From contig JAKZAN010000006.1 in the NCBI GenBank assembly GCA_023053545.1, positions 3,043,001-3,107,000 on the forward strand: DNA of 64,000 nt, in the 5' to 3' direction. The notes under the pieces are model-generated. The model had not been told where the DNA came from. It saw only the letters and a program-made list of their open reading frames with translations, and did not search any database. Of the stretch, positions 18,628 to 35,993 are shown piece after piece (position 1 is the stretch's first letter; each line of letters begins with the position of its first letter). A program made the translations under genes and the position numbers. Origin of the DNA: Lepidurus packardi (taxonomy: Eukaryota; Arthropoda; Branchiopoda; Notostraca; Triopsidae).

Positions 18628-18742
18628 GTTCTGGTCACAGTATAAAGGTTTTCACAGTATGGTAACTGGGGGTTACATTGGAAGATATCCCAGTTACCAT
18701 ACTGTGTTACCCAGTTACCATACTTTATACTGTGGTTCTGGT
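18628..18742. mobile_element. hAT-like MITE, 99 bp, with 8-bp target-site duplication
   Basis: The element spans 18636-18734. It begins CACAGTATAAAG and ends CTTTATACTGTG, a perfect 12-bp terminal inverted repeat. It is flanked by the 8-bp direct repeat GTTCTGGT at 18628-18635 and 18735-18742. Internally, a further inverted pair of CAGTATGGTAACTGGG type makes most of it a hairpin. The 8-bp duplication and the CA..TG ends point to the hAT superfamily; there is no room for a transposase, so it is non-autonomous. It sits within the astacin pseudogene. Confidence 0.8.
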
Positions 18743-21700
18743 TTGAACAGGTCAGAACGACTGTTGACAACCTTAACTAAATTTGTCAATCGTTTTTTCT
18801 AACTTGTGCTCCTGCCATAAGCACCCTTTCCATTTTAAATTACTTTGCTTTTTTGTTCCCATACGGCACATGAAGAAAACAGTGATCGATGCAAATAAGA
18901 CCGTTTTCTTCATTAGCTCAAAACGAATGCAAAGTAATTTGTCGTGCGATGAATTAATACCATACCAAAATACATTCGTTTTATTCTCCGAAGCAACCAG
19001 TGCGATTACACCTATTTCCAGAAGGGTGGTGGGTAAGTTTTTAATCGCTGCTTACACCATGAAATTCAAAGCGAGATAGCTAGTGAAATGTCTCGTCCAC
19101 GAGCTTTATAGACATGGCATGTTGTACTTCTTCCTCGCGTACTACAGTTGCAGGAGCGGCGTAGACTGACGGGTGTCATGACGAACTTACCCATATCGGT
19201 GTTTCGCACGAACAAAGTCGGGCAGACCACGATGATTACATTACATATATAATCGTCAAAGGTAACCGGTAAACGCTTCGTTAACTCCCAAAACATAGGC
19301 ATTGCCCTTCGTACACTTCCAGGCAAGTTGGACAACTTTAAAAATTGGAGCTTGAACCGAATCGAGTCTCTCGGTGCTCCCTCATGATACACGTGTTCAG
19401 AATAAGTTCAGAGACTTAATTGCGTTACACAACTACGTATTTATGACACGACCGGCATTCCATTCAATACCAGGCTCCATGATAAAACTACACCGCCTTT
19501 GCTTTGGCCTAAGATACTTGCATCAATTCCTTCAGTCTCTATTGAAGTGCTAGACTAAGAAACTTGCCAGCATTAATACTTTTTTATGTTAGCTATGTAC
19601 CTGTATACCTTAGTCCAGGCGATAAGCCTGGGCTGGTTAGCACAGCATAGGTACTTAGCATGGGCTACATGGGTAATTGGGACAAGTTTCTTTTGTTACA
19701 CTTGGTACGTAGATATTATGAGAAGAAAAGGTTTAACAGTAAAGTGGGTATATCATATCAACTCATGCATAAGGCAACGAGTTATTCCGCCCAATCATAA
19801 TAAATAGCAATATGCAAATGCAAATTAACCGAAGTTAAATTTACAACTTTATGAAGTACGCAGACTTAAAACATAATTGTACGATGTTCTTTACGACGGA
19901 AAAACAAAGTTATGCGAAAATCTACTTTGAGGCTCGAACAGAATTTCGACTTTACGTACACATTACTGGAGCATCAAGTCAATCATCCTTTCTAGTGTCT
20001 TAAATGACGAAATTACGTGGAGGAAAGTAAAAAAAAGTTATAAGTTTTAGCTTTTTTCATTAGAGCTGTGTGCTTTCATGACCAGTAAACAAAGAAACGA
20101 AATCTTGATTATGCCTACAGAATCTGCTTTGCCTTGTAAACGTTGTTTTACCCGCCACTATAATTATACCTGCTAGCTATAACGTTATCTAATTTCTAAG
20201 TTAAGTAACAACCTATAAGCTGCGAAATTTCAAATAGCAGCAAGATGAAATAAATACTCCTAAAGCTGTGCTTAGAAGTTATACAGAATCTCAAGTTTAG
20301 TAGTCCTAATTAAAAGTTTTGCTTTCAATCAGTGAGGGTAGGCTCTGGTCTTCTTATTATGAGACCAGTAACGAGATTCTAGGTTTTATATAAACAAAAT
20401 CGGATTTGGCTGTGATACACTTAAGACGAAAATTGCTAATTATATTAGGTTTCCCTAGCTATTAGATTACTTCACTTCCTCTAAACTTTAGAAAACTTAA
20501 AAAAAAATAACTTGTTGTGACGCTCGTGATCTTTAGCAGGGCCGTGTAGTGGTAGCAATGAGAATTGTCCCGTAAGGGAAGGTCCCGCGAGTGTTTCGCA
20601 ATTCTGTTGGATGAATGCAAATTGCCACAGATCCCGCAATTGCGTCGCTTTTGTGAATGAACCAAAATGCGGAATGTGAAAAAGGGTCCAAATCAGGCGA
20701 ATGTGCCGTCAACACGGAAAACATTAACATTTCCTGCCCCAAAGCCTAAAGAATGCGTAGTAGCGATGGTGAGTATAACAGACCTCATTTTTATATAACT
20801 GAAATGCGTGGAATGACGCATTAGACGGGAGTCGAAATGAATTTATGCGATGCGAAGTCTACAATTTCAAAACTAATTCTATATTTTCCCACCCAATTAC
20901 CACAAACAAAACATACGAAGGCACAACACTAAATTAACTAGTCGAGAGAGCGAATGTTATCGATAGGTCGAGAGAGTGACGATGGCGATGGTTCGAGTGA
21001 GTAACAACTACTATCCTAAATTCGAAAAAAGTTGTAGTCCGAGTTTAGCCAAAAACTCCTCTTTTTCGTGACCAAAACGTATATATAACGCCCTCGGCTG
21101 GTAAAGCAACGTTCGCCATTCAGGGGAAAATGTCAAGGTCCGGTTAATGAGACTGACCTTTGACGAGTCATCCGACCTCCGGATTCCATCCGGAACAATA
21201 CCTAGAATCTTGCTTTATTTGTCTAATCGTTCCTTGCTTATAGCTTAACTTTCAAGTCTCGTTGTTCCTAAAAACAAAAACAGTCGTATTCCACAATGAA
21301 TGTGTATTAATTTACCACTCTTTTTCTTGGACATCTTTAGTTTTTGGTGTTACTAATGATTGCTTGGATTGTGATAATCGTTGTTGAACTGCACTGATCA
21401 ATTGCACGAAAGCATGCAGCATGCGTTAAACTAGATATGGAAAACCAACATCCGAATGAGTCGAGGGTCTCTTGCTGATCGAATGAAAAAGAAAAAGACG
21501 ATCTGCAAAGTTTCACAACGATATTCCGACTATCGGAAATAAATTTCATTTAAACCACGTGTTCTTATGGTGATGGTTTGTCTTCCAAACTGTTCAACTG
21601 TCACACGAATGCAGCTTTTTATGTAGAATTACACAAATAAACCAAAATATGAATAGGAAGCACAAATAAATGCAATTTTCTATAAACCTGTCCATCTATA

Positions 21701-23023
21701 ATTTTAGAAATCGTTTTGCTCTGACGAAAGCTAGCAAGACACTGCTCTTCTTTTGCGCAATACACATAAAGCTCGTAAAATTACAAATGAAATAACGTAA
21801 AACGCGAATTCTTGTAAAAATTCTTGGCATTTCTTAGATAATACTCTTACACCATTTTTACCCAGAATTTCTTCGATACTTTATTTGCTACAGCTAATGT
21901 CTTTTTTCTGTGTGTTTTTTCCTAAACGTGTGAAACAATTTGCGCTCTGGGAGGCGTGGAGCAAAATTCAAATCGTTTCAGTTCTTTATCTTCAGTGTTA
22001 CAGTGTCCTGGTATTTTTTATTAATTCTGGATCTGCCAACTCCCTCCTTCCATATAGACAATTTTAAAAAACAATTATCCGGGCACAGTTATGGGATTAT
22101 TACTGACTTTGTCTTGGGTAAGAAATTGAGCTTTATATTCACGCACTCACACGGAATTTATTTTTTATTGTATCTTCTATATATCGGAAGACGATTGTAC
22201 CGGCTTACCAACACGGTTTTAAAATAACTTTATTTATTTGTAGTTTGGAATTTCTTCCCAAGGTTCCAATTTTAAATTCAAAGATGTTCTGCAATCCAAC
22301 TCGCAAGAGCAGGAATAGAACCTAACCCTCATCCTATAGCTTCCTCCGACTTCCTAGAAGTTTTAAATCTGGCATGACAGAAACTTATCCCCCTTCCTTA
22401 AAAGGGAAGTAAGGTTTCAAAATGAAAGAATGTAGGCTAGAGAGCAGACCAGATGACATATGTTCTGGCTGAAGAATCTTTGACCGCATGGAATCATAGG
22501 GTTAGTACAATTAACCTTTTTTTTATTGCTCACACAAGCGTGTAGCTGCTTTGGATAGTTTAACAACTCAGTCATAAAATAGCGACTTTGTGTTTGGTTT
22601 TTGGTTCGGCTTAGCAACCGAAAGCCCATCCCTGCCAATAGGACTATGCTAGACGATTCAGACAATGTGGGTAGCACTTGTAGCAAGGTGTACAGTACAA
22701 CGTAGCCCGCAAGTCAGGGCACTTGTTTCAGCATTCACAAGAAAGACTATGATACGGTTCCTATAACTTCCGGGATCGATTTTCAATGCGCTCATAGGTA
22801 ATAGGCGCTAGTTCTTCGGCCACCTGTCCCCTAATCTTACTAGGATAGGGAAATTTGAAATTTGTCGAAAAGGGGCTATTCCGCTAAATAATTAATGACT
22901 CAGTTAATATGAATATGATTGACATAGGGGTTTTTCAGACAGAACGTGTAATATAGTCTGTTCAATATTTTTGTTCATTTTCGAAACCTTACATATTTTG
23001 CCCAGTAAAAAGTGAAGTAATGT

Positions 23024-23128
23024 ACTGAAGTCTATGTGGACTGTACTGTACTGTACTGAAGTGTATGTGGACTGTACTATACTGTGCTGAAGTGTATGTG
23101 GACTGTACTGTACTGTACTGAAGTGTAT
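23024..23128. repeat. 31-bp tandem array, about 3.4 units
   Basis: Units start at 23024, 23055, 23086 and 23117, exactly 31 bp apart, with consensus ACTGAAGTGTATGTGGACTG followed by two ACTGT-type pentamers. The units differ at only a few positions. The pentamer ACTGT is itself repeated, so this is a nested minisatellite. Confidence 0.85.
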
Positions 23129-23722
23129 TGAAATTTACATAGCTTCTCGGATGCACTGAAAACTGTATCCAACATACAGTAATGTATATTTGCCAAGGAA
23201 GAACCCCGAAACCCAAGTGTTCCCGATCACGTTGTTCGTCGTATCTCATTGCACAAAATAAAAACCGATGGCCGAGTAGCGTTTGAAAGACGCAATCGGT
23301 CCGTATCCACCTCTTTCCACTACATCCATCCATCACTCTACCGAAAAAAAGTGTTGAAAGCTAGCTCTGAACTTTTTTTCTTGAAAAAACTATAGTAGTA
23401 GCCAAAATGTTGTGAGTCCAAGTAGCAATTTATATTTACACCCAATCTGCTGCCAAGGTTTTTAAGACTGAAATGCCTCTCGTTTGTTATAAGGCTAAAG
23501 CTTTCCTCTCGTTTCACTTCGACTTTTCTGAATGACAGACCGTACCATAGGCGGTGCTCTTCAGATGTCCGTTAAACAAGCCCGTTATTTGTTCGAACAA
23601 AGTTTTTAGCGTTCTACCAAGTAAATAAATATTCTATCTTCAAAATCACTTGCTTTCCTTTATACCTTTCCTACATTCTACTATAAAGGAAGTTACGGAG
23701 ACCAAAGCACTATTGGATATGG

Positions 23723-23768
23723 AACTAAAGAGTATTCATGAAGATTTCTTCATGAATACTCTTTAGTT
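23723..23768. repeat. Perfect inverted repeat, 21-bp arms, 4-nt loop
   Basis: The left arm, 23723-23743, begins AACTAAAGAGTATTCATG. The loop is ATTT (23744-23747) and the right arm 23748-23768. The arms pair without a mismatch. The loop is shorter than in typical animal microRNA precursors. Confidence 0.9.
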
Positions 23769-24049
23769 TACTTTTAGCAATAAATAGTAAAATTGTACCA
23801 ATTGGAAGGCTTCAAACGGGGTATAAAAGCGTAGGCGCAGGAATTCAATAAAAAGAGTCCATGAATAAATAACAGTTAAAGATCTGAGCCAATTTGTTTA
23901 ACTTTATTACTATTGCTTTCTTTTGCATTAAAAACAAATTATATCCGAGGAGCGACAAATTGTCAGCTTGTATGAACATCCATTCTTGCTAAGAACTATC
24001 GTGTGGCCGTGAAAGATTGTCACTTTTATTGTTATTAGGTTCGGAGACG

Positions 24050-25115
24050 AGAATGAAATAAGGAAGCCTGATCATCCGACACGGTTAATCGACCAACGCA
24101 GCGGATGTAGAAAGATCAACTTGCTTGGAGCTCGTAACTATAGGGAACGATTGAGCCCCAGAGTTATTGACCAAGGTAGATGACCTTTATGTCTCGAAAT
24201 AGTCCGATTAAACGAGCGTGAGGTAGCACCACAGAGTCACAACTTAATATCTTTGATCTCCATGGTGTTGCAAACACGTACCATGAGCAAATGAATAACT
24301 TCTATCCCAGCCTTCCCTATACTTGTTTAACAGACTTTCTTCAGGTCATAAACAAGACACTATAATAGGTTTTAAATTATATTCAATTATACAGCACATA
24401 AATTAAAAGATCTTACTTGATCTTACGCAATTCCTACACCCGTTTTGCAAATCCAGCCTAACTGGGACGCGTATCACTGCAGATAATGTTAGTAAATCTT
24501 AATTCTTCCCGAAAAGGACAAAAAGGAATCTTGTATTGAAAGGTGCCAAGCGCATATCTGTTGTATGTTAATTAGTCAAGCGTGACATAAACAATTGTAA
24601 CATCTATGTACTCATTATTAACTTACCAAAGTAGGGTAATCGTTCATAAATGAAATAATTAGATCCAATATTCAGAAAACCAGTTGGACTACCTGTCTGC
24701 GGTTTTGGGTAGGAGACATTCTAGGGATAAAATGGTTTGCCATATTAGGAATCTTTATTTATTGGATTATATCCCTGCTGTGAAGGCAGCAGGGATATAA
24801 TCCAATAAATAAAGGTTTCAAAGTTTTCAGAAGCTTGAACCTGTTTTCTTTGGCCTTTTCTGCTACAGAGGATACTGATAATAGTCAGTGTATGGCCCGG
24901 TTATGGAGAATGTTGTGTAGAACGGTTTCTAGGTGAACGGAAACTGTATATCTCGCATGCAAATGCACTAAAACTTTCACAAATTTGTTTACCCCATGAA
25001 ACTCCTTAGCATTCGGTATAGAACATGAGCTGCGAGGGAATGTCCAACAAGACCAGCCAGTGTATACAACAATAAAGGGTACGTGGAGACCTATTGCCCT
25101 AAAGCCTGTGCGTCA
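24050..25115 (+). pseudogene. Strongly decayed astacin-ShK copy 2 (tentative)
   Basis: Several short blocks in the right order resemble the intact astacin gene. 24068-24105 resembles the exon encoding IRFIPRTNQRD (shared run GACCAACGC). 24256-24295 reads LHGVANTYHEQ in one frame, close to [10 protein letters not shown] of the zinc site. 24868-24960 resembles ShK1 (TDNSQC at the start). 25030-25110 resembles ShK2 (GECTNK-like start, YCPKAC-like end). All are frameshifted or carry stops. Individually the matches are weak; the order and strand make common ancestry plausible. Alignment scoring would be needed to be sure. Confidence 0.5.
24753..24814. repeat. Perfect inverted repeat, 28-bp arms, 6-nt loop
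   Basis: The left arm, 24753-24780, begins CTTTATTTATTGGATTATAT. The loop is 24781-24786 (TGAAGG) and the right arm 24787-24814. No mismatch in 28 pairs. It lies inside the second astacin relic. It could be a folded non-coding RNA or the footprint of a strand-switch replication error. Confidence 0.9.
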
Positions 25116-25904
25116 GCGAACATTTATGCTCGTCGTCCTATAACACCTTTGCTTACAAATTTTTTCGTACAAACCATACTTATCTGTAGTCAATATAGGC
25201 TTCAGCAGAAACCGCTGTACAATAATTGAGGTCTCCTTTCATTTGATGTCTTAGAATCGTAGTGTGCACCGCTTATGCCTACGATTATATATCACTACAT
25301 GCAACTTTTTCTGAGCAAAACAATGCCAAAGAACTTAGACTACACCATAGGGTATCGCAAGAAATTACTCCACCGTTATTCTTATTGACTGAAGAAAGGT
25401 CGCTGTTTCTAGTCCATCGAACGAAAACGTAAAAAAAGAAAACTTCGACGTTACATTTACCTTAGCGTTTTCGGCTATGCAGTATCTCTACAAACTTTTA
25501 TAGTAAAGGATTCATAATTAAAATAGTAATTTTTATATAGTTAGTCTTATGATACGTTAAAAGTTTTGCAATTTATCTTTTGCCCGAATTGCACACTGAT
25601 GGGCACACACAAAAGTACGCTACTGGTTTTTCCTTTACCCTATCTGCATTGTGGTTCGGTTAGTTAAATTGTCTCATAGATGGCAAAAGCTCACGGTAAC
25701 GCTTGGAGCAACGACAAGCACGAGGTTGTTTGTAATGGCGCAGTAAGGATTCAGTGTAAGTAAATATTGACACTGTCTGCCTTCGCAGGAACCTGAGCTC
25801 AATCGTATTATATTTGCGTAAGTATAATTGCCTTGTTGTTGTAGCTATACTTTAAATTAATTAGGGTATAACCTTGGAATTGACAATTCGGGATCCATCC
25901 GTTC

Positions 25905-25912
25905 TATAAAGG
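25905..25912 (+). promoter_or_regulatory. Possible TATA box of 4E-BP
   Basis: TATAAAGG 155 bp upstream of the 4E-BP start codon, with no other gene signal between. The identical octamer stands 124 bp before the GFAT start codon. Confidence 0.4.
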
Positions 25913-26059
25913 CAAAGAAAGTTATGATGTGGCACTTTACCCTACTTTCCATAAACCTGTTTTCTCTCTCCGATATAAATGAGCGCTGCGTACTTGCTAA
26001 AGGGAGATCTAACCAAATAGTATACCTCGCAGATTGTAGGTGTTATAGAAGCTGCCACC

Positions 26060-26586
26060 ATGTCGGCTTCTCCCATTGCTCGTCAGGCCACACAAGGTCA
26101 AGCTATCCCGAAGAGAATTGTGATAAATGACTCTTCGCAACTGCCACATGACTATTCAAGTACCCCTGGAGGAACCCTGTACTCTACTACGCCTGGAGGT
26201 AATAAGAATAATCTGCACGTTCGCCTACTTTCGTGGGGGGAGAAAATACATCTTTCAAATGTTCTACTTTTTTTTGTTTGATAGGCACTAGGATTATTTA
26301 TGATAGAGCATCACTGCTCCAAATGCGTAACTCACCGCTAGCTCAAACTCCTCCTAAGAATCTGCCAAATCTTCCGCAAATTATCCAGACCGGGCCAGCG
26401 AAGGAACACGTTAAACCCTCGCCATTGGCTACTGCTACCGTTAACAAAGAAGCTGAGAAGGCCAATGATATAGAAAGTATATTACGTAGTTTTATTTTTA
26501 CCTACGCTAAATGTTGTTTTAAATGTTCAGAAGGAGAAAACAAGGACAAGATTCCCGAAGAGCCTCAGTTCGACATGGACATCTAG
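26060..26586 (+). CDS. 4E-BP: eIF4E-binding protein (4E-BP), translation repressor
   Basis: Small, largely disordered protein that binds eIF4E and blocks cap-dependent translation until phosphorylated by mTORC1. Exons: 26060-26198, 26285-26476, 26531-26586; 128 aa. The start has a strong context (GCCACCATG). Visible motifs: a QAIP sequence at residues 14-17, where vertebrates have the RAIP motif; two TPGG phosphosites, Thr35 and Thr44, matching human Thr37 and Thr46; the eIF4E-binding helix YDRASLL (52-58); [10 protein letters not shown] with Ser63 and Thr68, matching human Ser65 and Thr70; and the C-terminal TOS motif FDMDI (124-128) for Raptor binding. All regulatory sites are therefore present. 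The middle exon is extended by a Pro/Ala/Thr-rich segment. An AATAAA at 27070 may be its polyadenylation signal. Confidence 0.97.
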
Positions 26587-27069
26587 AAACGTCCATATGG
26601 ACGGTGTATGGTTGCAGTCTTCTTTACCGTCTCTTTTACAACAACCAATCGGGAGTTTTCGGCTACTAAACGTTTTTGGTGCAGAATTATTTTTAGCTTT
26701 TTATTCTTCTTCTTGCTTTTTTTAATTTCTTTCTTATTTGTGGCTTCCATACTAAAAAATGGACCATGCATTTCGCTAGCTAAATCCTTGCGTCGTACTT
26801 TCTTGTCAATTTCTTTTCTTGTATCGAAGACTGTTTATGAAGGAAAAAAGGCGAAGAGCATGGTGATTGGAATAGAATAATAGCAACGAAAGCCACAAAT
26901 TTGCGTTCTGCTGAAGCAAAACTATAAAGTACGTTTTCCTGGTTTTCTTTCTTGTTTTTGTTGTTGAAAAAAAACCAACTGGCCAAAAACTGTGCTCATT
27001 TCGTAGTTGGTTTAACAATTGACAAAAAAAGCATGCACAGTTCAAACCATCTTTGTGTTGAAAGACCAA

Positions 27070-27075
27070 AATAAA
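27070..27075 (+). terminator. Possible poly(A) signal of 4E-BP
   Basis: AATAAA about 480 bp after the 4E-BP stop codon and before the GFAT promoter. It is the first canonical hexamer I noticed downstream of the stop. Confidence 0.4.
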
Positions 27076-27749
27076 TGCAATTGCCAATTTGGTACCTTAT
27101 AAGCATGTCTCTAACTATTGTATTAAAAAAGAGAAGGATAACAACGAAGGAACTTGCTCTCCGTTTGAAAGTGACTTAGGCATATTCCAGAAGCCCATAT
27201 CGTCTAGCATCTATTTACCCCAAATCAAGTTTGGGGTGTTATTTTCCAAAACGAAAGAGAAACCTGACCTTTGCTTTCAAGCCAGGTTTCCCATACTGCG
27301 GTTGATCACTTTGCACAAACAAGACAATTTCGCATCCATCCGGCTATCCTTGCTCCAACCCTTCGCCTGTAAGGCGTTGTCCATTTCATTTCACTGACAA
27401 AACCTACTTCAGAAGTTCGGACCTTTTACTGGCGCTGCTTGCTTTGATGTTTGCTTTGATTTTTCAGCAGAACATGCTTTCGGATATTGTTTTTTTACTC
27501 AGTATATTTTTATAATTAATCAGCATTAATAAAAGTATAAACTTTGGTAAGAGGGTGTCAACGCGATCAACTGGAAAGAAAGTTCAAAACGGTGAAAGTG
27601 AAAGTCCAAGGGAACCCAGCCCCACCGTCGAAAAACAGCATCCAAGCTAGGAACACGACTTTGAATATGGCTCCCGGGCCGATGAGGTTGCAGGCGTAGC
27701 CAATAGGAAAAGGAAACGCTGTGACGTAGCCGTCACCATGACTTTGTAG

Positions 27750-27757
27750 TATAAAGG
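27750..27757 (+). promoter_or_regulatory. Possible TATA box of GFAT
   Basis: TATAAAGG 124 bp before the GFAT start codon, the same octamer as upstream of 4E-BP. Confidence 0.45.
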
Positions 27758-27873
27758 CGTGGAAAGGACCAGTTTTGTACACACTGACCAGGTGATTGTG
27801 AACGAGTGACGTGCGTACAAAACTTGCTGTATTATTTTCCTGCGCTTAATTGTTCTGAATATAACCGGAGATA

Positions 27874-34854
<6,981 letters not shown>

Positions 34855-35993
34855 AAGAAGTAAGCAAAAGAATGGAAATGAGAACGGATTGTGTATAAAT
34901 GGTAAAAAAAAAATGGACGAAGTATGTGCCTTGGGCAAGACGGTATTTTTTTGGTGTGGCCAGCATTGGGGAGAAAGCACCGTGGTGGAGTGTTCGTGTG
35001 GAGTGCTTCAAGATTTTGGATTTCCTTTTATATCCAGCTAATTGTGAAAAAGAAAAGAAGTCCTGGCTCACGCGGTCCAAAATACTGCCAAAATTTTTCT
35101 GAACTGTGGCAAGCTCTCGTTTTCCCCCTTTTTCCGTATTACTTCCCCCCTTTTAAAGCAGAGCAAGAAATTATGACAGATTTTACACAAGATTTATAGT
35201 TTTTAACTTTTGTTCTTATGTTAGACAGCATTTATTTGTATAAAGTAAAAAAAAAATATTGTCAAGTTCCCCTTTCATATCATGTGATACGTTTCCTCTT
35301 TTTATAACTATATCAATCCTTTTTGCCCCCCGATTCGGTTGTCGTCTTTTGTCTGTGGTGGACCAGATACAAGTTCACTTGTATCTGACAGCGAGACTAG
35401 TTATGACATCCCACAGCCTGAATGAACTTGCACGTTTCATAGCTGTTTTGTATTGAAGGTTTTTGTTTCCATTCCATATAAGGCTTTCGGGGGTCCAATA
35501 CACGGTTAAGGACTGACTTAGAGAATCTTTATATCATCAGCACAGCATCGGATCGAAAAAGTTCGTTGAGTTTTTTAAAAGGCACAAAATCCACACCTGG
35601 TTTTTTTAAAAGGCTAATTTTCATCTAAACAGGCCCACGTATGGCTTCCTTGAACCACGTTTCTGAATTCTGTCAAGGCTTTGGTCATCCGGTCTTGCAA
35701 GCTAAAAGAGGAAATAAAAAAACGGAAACCGTTACTCCTTCACTAGAAGATTCCAAATTCCCAATCCATTACGACAGGTCACTCACTCGTAGCGTAAGGA
35801 TTGATTTTCCGAGATTGCAATGGACGTTGCAAGTCCCGATGGATCAGGATCGACTACTCGAACGGCCGTTAAACCCGATTCCGTCTGATGAGTCGAGACG
35901 GGTGACGAATAGATAGGCGTGCTCGACGCAGAGGCTCTTTGCCACAGCGTAACCTATGGGATAGAGATATATAATCTTCTCAGAAATTGATTT
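34855..35993. other. Region between convergent GFAT and IKK genes
   Basis: Holds the 3' UTRs of GFAT (plus) and IKK (minus). A 91-codon open frame at 35641-35916 has no recognisable family and lies in the likely IKK 3' region. A small perfect hairpin, CAGATACAAG-TTCA-CTTGTATCTG, sits at about 35365-35388. Confidence 0.5.

Larger units (their letters stand above)
17052..20770 (+). pseudogene. Decayed astacin-ShK gene copy 1
   Basis: Pieces of the intact astacin gene recur here in the same order and strand. Signal-peptide exon: 17056-17125 (same run as FFTVYLVVAGFIGALQATS, now with an indel). Propeptide exon: about 18265-18360 (ELAG.FEGD region). Maturation exon: about 18460-18515 (equivalent of NAIREKTLKWPRGE). 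Zinc-site exon: about 19150-19262 ([13 protein letters not shown]-like, HExxH part broken). Next exon: about 19298-19385 (LNQIQYLGAP-like). Met-turn exon: about 19470-19520. ShK-like segments: about 20539-20650 and 20655-20765. Stop codons and frameshifts interrupt nearly every exon, and the zinc motif is not intact. A hAT-like MITE has inserted. This is a tandem duplicate that died, not a retrocopy, because the exons are still separated by intron-like spacing. Confidence 0.85.
20771..24049. other. Gene-poor region with possible astacin relic exon
   Basis: No intact gene seen. At 21893-22120 there is a weak echo of the astacin first exon (AATGTCTTT, then a SYGIITDFVLG-like stretch compared with DYGNFIDIDLG in the intact gene), which may be the start of the second decayed copy. 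A 31-bp tandem array and a perfect hairpin also lie here and are listed separately. Confidence 0.4.

Noticed and set aside
22989-23336. 115-codon minus-strand frame including STVQ/TSAQY repeats
   Set aside because: It is simply the 31-bp minisatellite read through in an open frame.
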